58,018 nt of DNA from Silicimonas sp. (GTDB lineage Bacteria; Pseudomonadota; Alphaproteobacteria; Rhodobacterales; Rhodobacteraceae). Below the pieces are notes generated by a model that was not told the origin of the DNA, made no database searches, and worked only from the letters and a program-made list of their open reading frames with translations. The DNA lies in assembly GCA_022340315.1 (NCBI GenBank), contig JAJDOD010000167.1:1-58018 (forward strand). Direction: 5' to 3'. The translations under genes were made by a program, and so were the position numbers. Each line of letters opens with the position of its first letter. The stretch's first letter is position 1. Positions 48,104 through 56,618 of the stretch are shown piece after piece.

Positions 48104-48652
48104 ATGACAGCCCTGACCGAAACCCTGATCCAAAGCGGGACACTGGCCACCGCCTTCGGCTCCGCCGCTCTGGTAGGTCAGGTCACTTGGCCCCTGCTGA
48201 AAATGCGCGAGCACATCCTGACCCTGCAACTGGGCATCGCTTCCGCCTACGCCACCCATTATGCCCTGATGGGCGTTACCAGCGGCGCAACCGTCTGCCT
48301 GATCGGCGCCACGCAAACCACCATCGCGCTGCTGTCGGGCGACCGCCCCTGGCTCTCCCGCCTCGGCCTCGGCTTCATCCCGCTGGCCTGTCTCATCGGC
48401 GCGCTCACCTTCTCGGGCATCGCCACGATCCTCGCCGTGACCGCCTGCTGCCTCGTCATGCTGGGCCGTCTGCAATCCGACACGCTCCGGATGCGCGCGC
48501 TCATGCTGGCCGCCAGCCCCTTCGGCATCAGCCACGACGCCTTCACGGGCGCCTACCCAGCCCTTGCCGGCGCGCTGCTTTCCGCAGCCATCGCCGCCAC
48601 CGCTTTCCACCGGGAACTGGCAGTCCGCCGGTCCCACCCCGCCAATCCATGA
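48104..48652 (+). CDS. YgjV-family inner-membrane protein
   Basis: A 182-aa protein with about five or six hydrophobic segments (for example SAALVGQVTWPLLKMREHIL, LALGIASAYATHYALMG-type segments near residues 40-60, and GALTFSGIATILAVTACC). QVTWPLLKMREHILTLQLG and ATHYALMG resemble the YgjV/Imp-YgjV inner-membrane family, whose function is unknown. First gene of the rightward operon under the two tandem operators; the DsrE gene follows 18 bases later. Moderately sure of the family. Confidence 0.75.
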   Translation: MTALTETLIQSGTLATAFGSAALVGQVTWPLLKMREHILTLQLGIASAYATHYALMGVTSGATVCLIGATQTTIALLSGDRPWLSRLGLGFIPLACLIGALTFSGIATILAVTACCLVMLGRLQSDTLRMRALMLAASPFGISHDAFTGAYPALAGALLSAAIAATAFHRELAVRRSHPANP

Positions 48653-48670
48653 CATCAAAGGAGAAACATC

Positions 48671-49039
48671 ATGGAAAACTCGAAGAAACTCGCAATCGTC
48701 CTCTCACGTGGCACCGATGACGAACGGTCAACCGTCGCATGGACCATCGCCAATACCGGCCTCGACGCAGGACAGCAGATCACCATGTTCCTCGTCAGCT
48801 CCGGCGTCGATCTCGCCCGCAAGGGTGCCATCGACAATGTCCGCGCAAACCCCTTCGACCCGCCGCTCAAGGACCTGGTCGACCGCTTCCAGGAAAAGGG
48901 CGGCCGCATCCTCGTCTGCCCGCCCTGCGCCAAGTTTCGCGGCTACGACGCCGATGGCTTGATCGAAGGCGCCGAGATCGTCGGCTCGCCCGCGCTGCAC
49001 GCGCAGATCGTAGACGGCGCCGCCACGCTCACATTCTGA
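48671..49039 (+). CDS. DsrE-family protein with a CPPC motif
   Basis: A 122-aa DsrE/F-like protein. LAIVLSRGTDDERSTVAWTIANTGLDAG at 7-34 and the strand ITMFLVSSGVDLARKGAID are typical. The conserved cysteine position is ILVCPPCAKFRGYD with C83 and C86, a CxxC pair that could carry a persulfide or form a redox disulfide. DsrE proteins hand sulfane sulfur between partners. It is cotranscribed with the rhodanese downstream, 23 bases away. GGAG precedes the ATG at about the right spacing. Confidence 0.88.
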   Translation: MENSKKLAIVLSRGTDDERSTVAWTIANTGLDAGQQITMFLVSSGVDLARKGAIDNVRANPFDPPLKDLVDRFQEKGGRILVCPPCAKFRGYDADGLIEGAEIVGSPALHAQIVDGAATLTF

Positions 49040-49062
49040 ACCACGAGAAAAGGAGCAACCCA

Positions 49063-49428
49063 ATGACATCCTGTGCATCCACAATCACCGCCGATCCCAA
49101 CGCGACGGCCAAGGCCATCGACGTCACGGAGGCCAAGCGCCTCCACGGCCGCGCTGGCGTCGAGTTCATTGATCCCCGCCCGGCCGAGGCCATTGCCTCG
49201 ACCACCGGCAGGATACCCGGTGCCCGCAACGTGACTCTCGACAGGATCGAAGCGGGCAACCTTCCCCCGGTCTTCGCCGACACATCGCTTACCATCGTGA
49301 CCTCGTGCCTCGCAGGCCCGATGGCACGGACGGCGGCCGAGGCCTTCGTTAAACGCGGCTACAGTCGTGTCCTGTACCTCGACGGCGGTACCCGTGCCTG
49401 GGTCGAGGCCGGTCACCCGACCGTCTGA
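49063..49428 (+). CDS. Rhodanese-like sulfurtransferase
   Basis: A 121-aa single-domain rhodanese. VEFIDPRPAEAIASTTGRIPGARNV (33-57) is the CH2A-type motif, and the active loop is TSCLAGPMAR with the sulfur-carrying C82, followed by LYLDGGTRAWVEAGHPTV, a normal rhodanese ending. The loop runs C-L-A-G-P-M-A-R, longer by spacing than the common CxxGxR. AAAAGGAG precedes the ATG at 49063. Last gene of the operon, before a clear terminator. Confidence 0.92.
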   Translation: MTSCASTITADPNATAKAIDVTEAKRLHGRAGVEFIDPRPAEAIASTTGRIPGARNVTLDRIEAGNLPPVFADTSLTIVTSCLAGPMARTAAEAFVKRGYSRVLYLDGGTRAWVEAGHPTV

Positions 49429-49448
49429 CCGCCACCTCTCTTCGGGAA

Positions 49449-49475
49449 GAGGCGTGCCGAAAGGTGCGCCTCTTT
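49449..49475 (+). terminator. Terminator after the ygjV-dsrE-rhodanese operon
   Basis: A ten-base-pair stem GAGGCGTGCC / GGTGCGCCTC with a GAAA tetraloop (49449-49472) and TTT after it, about 20 bases after the rhodanese stop. Confidence 0.75.
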
Positions 49476-49730
49476 CGCGTTCGCCGTTTCAGGTGTGCCG
49501 TGCGCCTCAGCCGCGTCATCCACGTCTCAACGTACTGGCATCCGCAATTCCGACCCTCCGGACGGCGCAAGTGCAATTCTTTGCCCCCAACCCGAAACCG
49601 ATCAAAAGCCGGAAGCCGTACCCCGTGATCCCACAGACGGGCAAAAAACGGCCCCTTGCTGCCACCGCGCCTGGTTTTCGCAAGTTGATGCCTTGCCTTC
49701 AACATCGCTGCGCCAGCGACAGCTGCAACG

Positions 49731-49756
49731 AAAAACACCCAGGCAGATGACCTGGG
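49731..49756 (-). terminator. Terminator after the CAP-domain gene
   Basis: Leftward: CCCAGG, a 7-base loop, CCTGGG, TG and TTTTT (stem 49738-49743 with 49751-49756). It lies 33 bases beyond the stop codon of the leftward CAP-domain gene. Confidence 0.7.
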
Positions 49757-49788
49757 CATTCCTCGGTTCAGTCGGCGAGTGAGTCTGG

Positions 49789-50424
49789 CTATCCGACGAA
49801 GTTTTGGGTCAGCCAATATCGACCGCAGTATTGCGCTTTCGGGTCGAAAGCAACCGCCGTGCTGACGCGCGAAACGCGGTTGTCGAGGATGTTCCTCCGG
49901 TGACCGGGAGAACTCATCCACAGATCAACCACATGTCGTGCAAGCGATGCATATGTATGTGCCGGAAGCAACTGGCCATTCGATCCCAGGAACTGGCACT
50001 GGCCGGTGCTGGCGATCTTGAACCGCTTGTTGTCAATCCGGTAGCGATGAACCATCCCGATGTTTTCCGACCCGGTCCTGAACGATATGCCGGCCGCCTT
50101 GACCCGTTGTCTCAGGGACGCCCGGCCCGGCACCGTACTTTGGTGGGTCAGTTGCTGGCTGCGCGCCATCCAGCGGCTGTGTCCACGCGCTTCCTTCGCC
50201 ATCGGAGCACCCGCGCTTGCAACACTGCTCAACCCAGCCCGGCAGCGGTGATAGTTGACTTCCGCGCGAACGGCGTCGTCGAAGATTTTCTGATTGATCC
50301 GGCCCGCCGGCACGATCGTTTTCGCCGCGGTCTTGGACACATTTCGCGTGCACGCCTCTGCCGCATAAGGCATCGCCAAAAGCAGTGCCGCTCCGGTCAG
50401 GATGACCGCAAGTCTCGAAATCAT
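49789..50424 (-). CDS. Secreted CAP-domain protein
   Basis: A 211-aa protein with a Sec signal peptide (MISRLAVILTGAALLLAMPYAAEA, cleavage near residue 24) and a bacterial CAP/SCP domain: VNYHRCRAGLSSVASAGAPMAKEARGHSRWM, SENIGMVHRY, VDLWMSSPGHRRNIL, GRYWLTQNFVG. The usual CAP histidine/glutamate quartet positions are HSRWM, SENI and SPGH. Its molecular role in bacteria is poorly known; secreted, perhaps cell-wall related. ATG at 50424 used, with GAGGGG upstream; a longer frame lacks a signal peptide. Confidence 0.87.
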   Translation of the reverse strand: MISRLAVILTGAALLLAMPYAAEACTRNVSKTAAKTIVPAGRINQKIFDDAVRAEVNYHRCRAGLSSVASAGAPMAKEARGHSRWMARSQQLTHQSTVPGRASLRQRVKAAGISFRTGSENIGMVHRYRIDNKRFKIASTGQCQFLGSNGQLLPAHTYASLARHVVDLWMSSPGHRRNILDNRVSRVSTAVAFDPKAQYCGRYWLTQNFVG

Positions 50425-50578
50425 TCCCCAGGCCCCTCGTCGCAGACCGCCCCCAAGGTTCACCCAATCGCTCAATTGGGGCAAAACCACGGCAACGTCC
50501 CGGCAGTCATTGGGAAATTGTTACGCGGGTCGGTCTCCGGTGTGAACCCCAAAGCCGAGCGGCGCGCGCAGGTATCTG

Positions 50579-51556
50579 CTAGCGCTTCCGGTCTCGCAAC
50601 GTGTCTGTGATCCGAACAAGTTCGGCACTGATCCCAGGTTCACTCAACGCATGACCGGCTCGCGGAACGATCCGTAGGAACGCGCGCTTCCAGCCCTGTG
50701 TAAGCCGATGCGCAACCACGGGCGGGCAGATCATGTCGTAACGACCCTGCACAACGTATCCTGGTATCTCCTTGATCCGTTCGAGATTGTCCTCGATCCA
50801 GCCGTCGTGTTCCAGGAAGCCCAGGTTCGAGAAGTAGTGGTTCTCCAGACGCGCGAACGCCCTTGCGAATTCGGCGGGACTGTCGCCCACCGGGCCGTCA
50901 TTGCGGATCGAAGCCAGCGAATTCTCCCAACTTGCCCAGGCGCGGGCATACCGCGTCTCGCTAGCGCGGTCGCCCGTGAACAACCGCTTCGCATATGCGC
51001 CAATCAGGTCATCGTGTTCATCCTCGGGAATCGGGCTAGTGAAGTTTCGCCAGACATCCGGCCAGAACTGCGCAGCGCCTCCTCCATAGAACCAGTCGAG
51101 CTCGCGTCTGGTCATCAGAAAGACACTCCGGAGAACGAGGTCAGCGACCCGGTCCGGGTTACTGATCGCATAGATCAAAGCCAGCGTCGCGCCCCAACTT
51201 CCACCAAACACCGCCCAGCGCTCGATCCCGAATGTCTCGCGGATCAGCTCGATATCGTTGACCAGATGCCAGGTCGTATTGTGCTCGACACTTGCATGGG
51301 GCCGAGACCGGCCGCATCCGCGCTGATCAAAAAGAATGACTCGCCAGAACTCTGGGTCGAAGTATCGCCGCATGGTCGGGCTGCACCCGCCTCCCGGACC
51401 ACCATGCAACACAACCACCGGTCTTCCCTCGGGATTGCCGCACTGCTCGACATAGATCCGGTGACCGTCGCCCACGTCGAGAATCCGCTGATCGAACGGG
51501 TCGATTGGCGGGTAGAGATACTGTGACGCAGTCTTTTTCTCTGACGGTCGGTCCAT
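50579..51556 (-). CDS. pip: Prolyl aminopeptidase (proline iminopeptidase)
   Basis: A 325-aa alpha/beta-hydrolase that removes N-terminal proline from peptides. The oxyanion motif is [14 protein letters not shown] (47-60), the nucleophile elbow [10 protein letters not shown] with S120, then [17 protein letters not shown], the acid region GRYDMICPP and [10 protein letters not shown] with the catalytic histidine. Normal family length. Alone and leftward, divergent from ubiG over about 70 bases. Cytoplasmic. Confidence 0.95.
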   Translation of the reverse strand: MDRPSEKKTASQYLYPPIDPFDQRILDVGDGHRIYVEQCGNPEGRPVVVLHGGPGGGCSPTMRRYFDPEFWRVILFDQRGCGRSRPHASVEHNTTWHLVNDIELIRETFGIERWAVFGGSWGATLALIYAISNPDRVADLVLRSVFLMTRRELDWFYGGGAAQFWPDVWRNFTSPIPEDEHDDLIGAYAKRLFTGDRASETRYARAWASWENSLASIRNDGPVGDSPAEFARAFARLENHYFSNLGFLEHDGWIEDNLERIKEIPGYVVQGRYDMICPPVVAHRLTQGWKRAFLRIVPRAGHALSEPGISAELVRITDTLRDRKR

Positions 51557-51628
51557 GTCCGACCTATATACCTCGCAAGACGTCGTGACACGGCGTTTTT
51601 GACACGAATTCGGACCACGAGGCGGGAA

Positions 51629-52372
51629 ATGTCAGCGACGGCGAGCACGATCGACACCAAAGAGATCGAGAAGTTCCAGGCAATGGCCGCGGAATGGTGG
51701 GATCCGAACGGCAAGTTCAAGCCGCTCCACATGCTGAATCCCTGCCGGCTGGACTACATCACCGCACAGATCGCTGCCGAGTTCGACCGCGACCTGACCG
51801 CGCCCGAGCCGTTCAGGAACCTCCGCATTCTCGACATCGGTTGCGGCGGCGGCCTGCTTTCGGAACCGATGGCCCGTCTCGGTGCCACCGTGGTGGGTGC
51901 CGACGCAGCCGAGCGAAATATCCCGGTAGCGCAGGTTCATGCTGATGAGCAGGGACTGAAGATCGACTACCGCCACACCACGGCCGAGGCCCTGGCCGAC
52001 GCAGGCGAGACGTTTGATGCCATCCTCAATATGGAAGTGGTCGAACACGTCGCCGATCCGCTGAGCTTTCTGGCCGCCTGTCAAAGCCTGCTGAAGCCCG
52101 GCGGCCTCATGACCTGCTCGACGATCAATCGGAATCCCAAGAGTTTCGCGATGGCGATTGTCGGCGCGGAGTACGTCATGCGATGGCTGCCAAAGGGCAC
52201 CCACGAATGGTCGAAGTTCATTACGCCGGATGAGCTCTACGATTTTCTCCGCAAGGCCGGGCTCGATCCTGTCGACAAGAAGGGTTTCGTCTTCAATCCG
52301 GTGGGCTGGAACTGGCGCCTGTCGGATCGCGACCTGGGTGTGAACTACGTGACGACGTCTATTCGCCGATAA
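51629..52372 (+). CDS. ubiG: Ubiquinone biosynthesis O-methyltransferase UbiG
   Basis: A 247-aa SAM methyltransferase acting twice in ubiquinone synthesis. [29 protein letters not shown] (about 15-43) is the UbiG N-terminal signature, followed by motif [21 protein letters not shown] and [26 protein letters not shown] and ending [20 protein letters not shown] precedes the ATG at 51629. Its stop lies inside the end of the convergent marR gene (14-base overlap). Confidence 0.96.
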   Translation: MSATASTIDTKEIEKFQAMAAEWWDPNGKFKPLHMLNPCRLDYITAQIAAEFDRDLTAPEPFRNLRILDIGCGGGLLSEPMARLGATVVGADAAERNIPVAQVHADEQGLKIDYRHTTAEALADAGETFDAILNMEVVEHVADPLSFLAACQSLLKPGGLMTCSTINRNPKSFAMAIVGAEYVMRWLPKGTHEWSKFITPDELYDFLRKAGLDPVDKKGFVFNPVGWNWRLSDRDLGVNYVTTSIRR

Positions 52373-52805
52373 GCTGGCGGCGCAGATCGCGAATGACCGG
52401 AAGGGCAGTGCGCACCTTCTCCGGACCAACCGCCTCTACTGCCTTTTCCAGAATCGGCGCGATGGCCGAAAATGCCAGATCACGTGCACGCGCCCCGGCC
52501 GGCGAGATCGAGACATGCTTGCGCCGCGCATCGTCCCAGTCGGGCCGGACGTGCACATAGCCTGCCCACTCCAACTTGCCGATGGTATTGGTCATCGCGC
52601 CGCGCGTTACATTGAAGGCCTTGGCAAGATCGGCAGGGGATTTCTCACCGCCGCGCGCCAGCAGGTTCAGAACCGCAAAATGGCTCAGTTCCATACCCTT
52701 GGGAAGCGCCTTGGCCATCCGGGAGCGCGCCAGTTGGTCCGCCACGAGGATCTCGCTGAAGATCGCGATCGCAAGCTGATCGTTATTCTCGCGTGTCTCG
52801 CTCAC
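52359..52805 (-). CDS. MarR-family transcriptional regulator
   Basis: A 148-aa winged-helix regulator. [66 protein letters not shown] is the full MarR DNA-binding part (about 38-105) with the wing [13 protein letters not shown]. Dimerisation helices lie at both ends. Its start overlaps the nitrilase-family stop by four bases, so it is translated together with that gene. Target and ligand unknown; its own operon is a reasonable guess. Confidence 0.92.
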   Translation of the reverse strand: MSETRENNDQLAIAIFSEILVADQLARSRMAKALPKGMELSHFAVLNLLARGGEKSPADLAKAFNVTRGAMTNTIGKLEWAGYVHVRPDWDDARRKHVSISPAGARARDLAFSAIAPILEKAVEAVGPEKVRTALPVIRDLRRQLIGE

Positions 52806-53635
52806 ATGCGCGGTCCCGAGTAGCTACGGTCATGGTTCAGTGAGGGTAATCGGCGGCGAACATCGTCGACCATCGAAAGATCGAGATCGACAAGCGTCAC
52901 ACCCGGCAAATCGCCTGCGTCGGCCAGGACGCGCCCCCAGGGATCGACGGCAATCGAATGTCCCCAGGTCCTGCGCGACCGCCCCAGGCGCGCAAGGTGC
53001 TCGCCGGTTTGCGCGGGAGCCAGCACGAAACTTCCGGTTTCGATCGCGCGGGCGCGCAACAGCGTCTCCCAGTGAACCGGGCCGGTATCGGGAGAGAAGG
53101 CCGAGGGGACCGTCAAGATGGCCGCGCCCGCCTGCGCGAGAGCTCGGTAGAGGTATGGGAACCGAAGGTCATAGCATATTGTAAGGCCAACCGGCACGTC
53201 TCCGACATGGGACAGGACCGCGCAACCGCCCGGTTTGTAGCCGTCGCTCTCACGGTACGTCTCGGTCTCGGAGAGCATGACATCAAACATGTGCATCTTG
53301 TCGTACCGTGCCGCGATGCCACCATCCGGTGCGATCAGAAACGAGCGGTTCACGAAACGCGCGTCGTCTTCGCCTTTCAGCGCCAGCGATCCAATCAGCA
53401 ACCAGATACCGAGCGCGGCCGACCGGTCGCGCAAGGCTGACAATGTCTTGTCTTCCGCCTCGGTCCGCAGCACATGGTTCTGCCGCGCGCGGCTTGCCGA
53501 CACGCAGTTGGTCACCTCTGGTGTCAGGACGAATTTCGCTCCGGCGCTTGCCGCCTCATCCACAAACATCTGCGTCGGACCGAGATTTTCGGACGGATCG
53601 TCCGTGGCATTCAGTTGAACCAGTCCGACCCGCAA
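52802..53635 (-). CDS. Carbon-nitrogen hydrolase (Nit1/deaminated-glutathione-amidase-like)
   Basis: A 277-aa nitrilase-superfamily protein with the E-K-C triad: E40 in VLTPEVTN, K113 in RYDKMHMFDV and C154 in GLTICYDLRFPYLYRAL. The CYDLRFP wording and the K-M-H-M-F-D-V block point to the Nit1/Nit2 amidase branch, which clears deaminated glutathione or omega-amides. The start is a TTG at 53635, one base after the glutaredoxin stop, and its end overlaps marR by four bases. Pairing with a glutaredoxin fits the glutathione link, but that is inference. Confidence 0.9.
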   Translation of the reverse strand: MRVGLVQLNATDDPSENLGPTQMFVDEAASAGAKFVLTPEVTNCVSASRARQNHVLRTEAEDKTLSALRDRSAALGIWLLIGSLALKGEDDARFVNRSFLIAPDGGIAARYDKMHMFDVMLSETETYRESDGYKPGGCAVLSHVGDVPVGLTICYDLRFPYLYRALAQAGAAILTVPSAFSPDTGPVHWETLLRARAIETGSFVLAPAQTGEHLARLGRSRRTWGHSIAVDPWGRVLADAGDLPGVTLVDLDLSMVDDVRRRLPSLNHDRSYSGPRM

Positions 53636-53636
53636 A

Positions 53637-53894
53637 TCAGACCGCCAGCAGCGGGTCTAGTTTTCCGCTCCGCTCCAAAGCCGACAGATCGTCATACCCG
53701 CCAACATGGCGGTCGCCGACGAAAACCTGAGGAACCGTATGTCTGCCGTTGGCCCGCTTCATCATTTCCTGGCGCCGCTCGGGATCGCCCGACACGTTGA
53801 TCTCGGAAAAGCTGACGCCCTTCTGCGACAGGAGACGTTTCGCGGCATGACAATATCCGCACAGTGGAGAGGTGTAGATCTCGACCGGTTTCAT
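53637..53894 (-). CDS. grxC: Glutaredoxin 3
   Basis: An 85-aa dithiol glutaredoxin. Active site is CGYC (C12 and C15) in YTSPLCGYCHAAKRLL, with TVPQVFVGDRHVGGYDDL for glutathione binding. It reduces protein disulfides or glutathione mixed disulfides. The ATG at 53894 is used; nine extra codons upstream do not belong to the fold. First gene of the grx-nitrilase-marR set, 30 bases after the comF stop, same strand. Confidence 0.95.
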   Translation of the reverse strand: MKPVEIYTSPLCGYCHAAKRLLSQKGVSFSEINVSGDPERRQEMMKRANGRHTVPQVFVGDRHVGGYDDLSALERSGKLDPLLAV

Positions 53895-53924
53895 GCGTCG
53901 GCTCCCAACGATACGACCCATTAT

Positions 53925-54647
53925 CTAGGGTGCTTTGCCGACCCGTGCCAGTACAAGGATGCACACCCGCTCTGCGCCGGCATCATGCGCCGCTGCGGTC
54001 GCGGCGGCGAGCGTTGCTCCCGATGTCATGACATCGTCGACCAGGCAGACATCGCGGCCCGAAAGACGATCTCCCACCTTGGGGCTGGGGCGAATCGAGG
54101 CCTCCATATTCCGAAACCGCTCTTCGACCGTCATTCCATCCTGCCTCTGTGTCCGTCGCGATCTGACAAGTGCCGACGGGAGGCACTCAAGCCCGGTCTG
54201 CCGCCCCAGCGCGCGTGAGAGTTCGGCCGCCTGATTGTAGCGGCGGCTGAGGAGGCGGGTCCAATGCGCCGGAACAGGGACGAGCACCGTTCCGGGCACC
54301 AGAACATGCGCACCTGCCCGCGCCATCCAGCCTGCGCATGATGGCACGATATCCAGTCGATCTGCATGTTTCAGTGCCAGGACAATCCTGCGCCCGGCAT
54401 CGCGATAGGCGAGCGCTGCGCGCCCGGCCTCCCAGGGACGTGGCATCACGATGCAGTCATCGCAGTAGACCTCGCCATCGGCGTCGCCCGGCAGAGACGC
54501 GCCGCAGGTCTCGCACACCAGCCCGTCGATGAACGGCGTTTCGCGCCAGCAGGCGGCGCAAAGCCCGCCTCGCTCGCTGACACGTGTTTCGCACAGGATG
54601 CATTGATCCGGATAGATCAGAGCCAGCGCGCGTTGCAATTGCTGCAT
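53925..54647 (-). CDS. ComF-family protein (double zinc ribbon + phosphoribosyltransferase)
   Basis: A 240-aa protein. The N-terminal part has zinc-ribbon cysteine pairs (CILCETR, CAACW, CETCGA, CDDCIV). The C-terminal part is a PRTase-like domain with RYNQAAELSRAL, RSRRTQRQDGMTVEERFRNM and the PRPP loop VCLVDDVMTSGATLAA (about 196-211). ComF takes part in DNA uptake in competent bacteria, but most homologs have unknown roles (also called GntX). It is divergent from a methyltransferase gene, separated by only 20 bases. Confidence 0.9.
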   Translation of the reverse strand: MQQLQRALALIYPDQCILCETRVSERGGLCAACWRETPFIDGLVCETCGASLPGDADGEVYCDDCIVMPRPWEAGRAALAYRDAGRRIVLALKHADRLDIVPSCAGWMARAGAHVLVPGTVLVPVPAHWTRLLSRRYNQAAELSRALGRQTGLECLPSALVRSRRTQRQDGMTVEERFRNMEASIRPSPKVGDRLSGRDVCLVDDVMTSGATLAAATAAAHDAGAERVCILVLARVGKAP

Positions 54648-54667
54648 GCGACTTTACCTTCTCCAGC

Positions 54668-55492
54668 ATGATGTCCGACGCGCCAAATCTTACAGATCGA
54701 AACGCACTCGGCCTGCGCCGCGCCCGTGCGAAGCGGCACCCCGCGCTCTTCCTTCACGACGAGGCCGCCGCCGAGATCGAGGAAAGGCTTTCCGAGGTTA
54801 ACAAATCGTATAAGGCACCGCTTCTCGTTGGACATGCCACGCCACCGCTGCGCTTACTTTTCCCGAACGCACCTGTCATCGACGACACCGACAAGCTCCG
54901 GATCAAGCCGCGTGTGCATGACCTCGTGATACATGCTTTCGGTCTCCATTGGGCCGACGACCCGGTGGGCCAGATGGTGCAATCCCGACTGGCCCTTCAG
55001 CCCGACGGTCTTTTCCTCGGCGTCATGCTCGGCGGCGCGACACTTGAAGAACTCCGCGCCTCTCTTGCCCAGGCGGAGAGCAAGCTTACAGGGGGGCTTT
55101 CGCCGCGCGTCCTGCCTATGGCAGACATTCGCGATCTTGGCGGCCTCTTGCAACGTGCAGGCCTGGCCCTTCCTGTGGCCGACAGCCGCAAACTGACCGT
55201 GCGCTACCCCGACCTTGCCACTCTGGTCAGCGACCTGCGAGGAATGGGCGAGACAAACGCTCTCGCCGCCCGCCACAAGGCGATGCCCCGGCGTAACCTC
55301 TTTGCCGAGGCCGAAAAGGTGTATCGCGCCCACTTCTCGGATGACCGCTACCTGATCGCCACCTTCGAGTTGGTGTTCCTCACCGGTTGGGCGCCCGACA
55401 CCAGCCAGCCGCAGCCCTTGCGCCCCGGTTCGGCAAAAACCCGGCTTGCCCGGGCGCTCGGCGTTCCCGAGACGCCGCTGAAACGAGACTAG
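54668..55492 (+). CDS. Methyltransferase-fold protein, NDUFAF5-like
   Basis: A 274-aa protein with a SAM-methyltransferase pattern in which motif I is eroded (PLLVGHATPPLRLLF), followed by VHDLVIHAFGLHWADDPVGQM, ALQPDGLFLGVMLGGATLEELRASLAQAE, and FELVFLTGWAPD. This layout fits the NDUFAF5/BioC-like family of alphaproteobacteria, linked in mitochondria to complex I assembly by arginine hydroxylation. ATG at 54668 or 54671. Divergent with comF. Substrate unproven. Confidence 0.83.
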   Translation: MMSDAPNLTDRNALGLRRARAKRHPALFLHDEAAAEIEERLSEVNKSYKAPLLVGHATPPLRLLFPNAPVIDDTDKLRIKPRVHDLVIHAFGLHWADDPVGQMVQSRLALQPDGLFLGVMLGGATLEELRASLAQAESKLTGGLSPRVLPMADIRDLGGLLQRAGLALPVADSRKLTVRYPDLATLVSDLRGMGETNALAARHKAMPRRNLFAEAEKVYRAHFSDDRYLIATFELVFLTGWAPDTSQPQPLRPGSAKTRLARALGVPETPLKRD

Positions 55493-55556
55493 GCCCGGTT
55501 GACCTCGCCAGATTTCCGATTAAGTCCCGGCTATCGCGGGAAAAGGAAATCGGTCT

Positions 55557-56618
55557 ATGTTCGACGCCAAAGCCATGAACGACGACAAGACCCATCTGCC
55601 AAAGGATCACCCTGCGATCCCGTCCGAGAAAATCGGCATCCTGCTGGCCAATCTCGGCACGCCCGACGGCTATGACTACTGGTCGATGCGCCGCTACCTG
55701 AACGAATTTCTCTCGGATCGCCGCGTCATCGACTACAGCCCCTGGAAATGGCAGCCGCTGCTGCAACTGGTCATACTCACCAAACGCCCATTCACCTCTG
55801 GCGCGGCATACAAGTCCATTTGGAACGAAGAGAAGGGCGAAAGCCCATTGATGACCATTACTCGCGCGCAGACCGAAAAGATCCGCGCCGCGATGACCGA
55901 GCAATACGGCGACAAGGTCGTGGTCGATTTCTGCATGCGCTACGGCAATCCCTCTACCAAATCCAAGGTCCGCGCGCTGGTTGAGCAAGGATGCCGAAAG
56001 ATCCTCTTCTTCCCGCTCTATCCGCAATACGCGGGCGCCACGACGGCCACCGCGAATGACCAGTTCTTCCGCGCGCTCATCGACGAGAAATGGGTGCCCG
56101 AGGTCCGTACGGTCCCGGCCTATTTTGCCCGACCCAGCTATATCGAGGCGCTCGCCCAATCTGTCGAGCGCGCCTATACCGCTGCCGAGACGAAGCCGGA
56201 CATCCTCGTGTGCTCGTATCACGGCGTGCCGAAACGTTATCTGCTGGAAGGCGATCCCTATCATTGCCAGTGCCAGAAAACGACGCGACTTTTGAAGGAA
56301 CGGCTCGGCTGGAGCGATGTCGAGATCGTCACCACCTTTCAGTCGCGCTTCGGACCGGAAGAATGGCTGAAACCCTATACCGTTGAAGAAGTCGCTCGGC
56401 TTGCGGAGGCCGGCAAGAAGAACATCGCGATTTGCGCGCCGGCATTCTCAGCCGACTGCATCGAAACGCTCGAAGAGATCAACGAGGAAATTCGGGAAAG
56501 CTTCGAGGAAGCCGGCGGGGAACACTTCACATACATTCCCTGCCTCAACGATGACGACGTGCACATAGATGCGCTTGCCGACGCGATCAATGAAAGCCTG
56601 AAAGGCTGGGTTGAGTGA
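55557..56618 (+). CDS. hemH: Ferrochelatase
   Basis: A 353-aa enzyme that inserts iron into protoporphyrin IX, the last step of haem synthesis. GILLANLGTPDGYDYWSMRRYLNEFLSDRRVID is the N-terminal signature (about 28-60). The metal-site histidine lies in VCSYHGVPKRYLLEGDPYHCQC, and FQSRFGPEEWLKPYT and CAPAFSADCIETLEE with the conserved glutamate follow. GGAAATCGGTCT precedes the ATG at 55557; an in-frame ATG at 55575 is an alternative. It lies alone, rightward. Confidence 0.97.
   Translation: MFDAKAMNDDKTHLPKDHPAIPSEKIGILLANLGTPDGYDYWSMRRYLNEFLSDRRVIDYSPWKWQPLLQLVILTKRPFTSGAAYKSIWNEEKGESPLMTITRAQTEKIRAAMTEQYGDKVVVDFCMRYGNPSTKSKVRALVEQGCRKILFFPLYPQYAGATTATANDQFFRALIDEKWVPEVRTVPAYFARPSYIEALAQSVERAYTAAETKPDILVCSYHGVPKRYLLEGDPYHCQCQKTTRLLKERLGWSDVEIVTTFQSRFGPEEWLKPYTVEEVARLAEAGKKNIAICAPAFSADCIETLEEINEEIRESFEEAGGEHFTYIPCLNDDDVHIDALADAINESLKGWVE

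Larger units (their letters stand above)
49429..49788. other. 360-base gap between the rhodanese and CAP-domain genes
   Basis: Two terminators, one from each side, are the only features seen. The stretch between them (49476-49730) has no convincing gene: the open frames are on both strands, lack a ribosome site, and the longest overlaps the leftward terminator. Base composition is somewhat lower in GC than the neighbours. Confidence 0.6.

Noticed and set aside
49349-49921. Possible small membrane protein (PRSSAWVFFVAAVAGAAML) in the 360-base gap
   Set aside because: The hydrophobic part is encoded by the terminator of the CAP-domain gene and the frame overlaps both neighbours.
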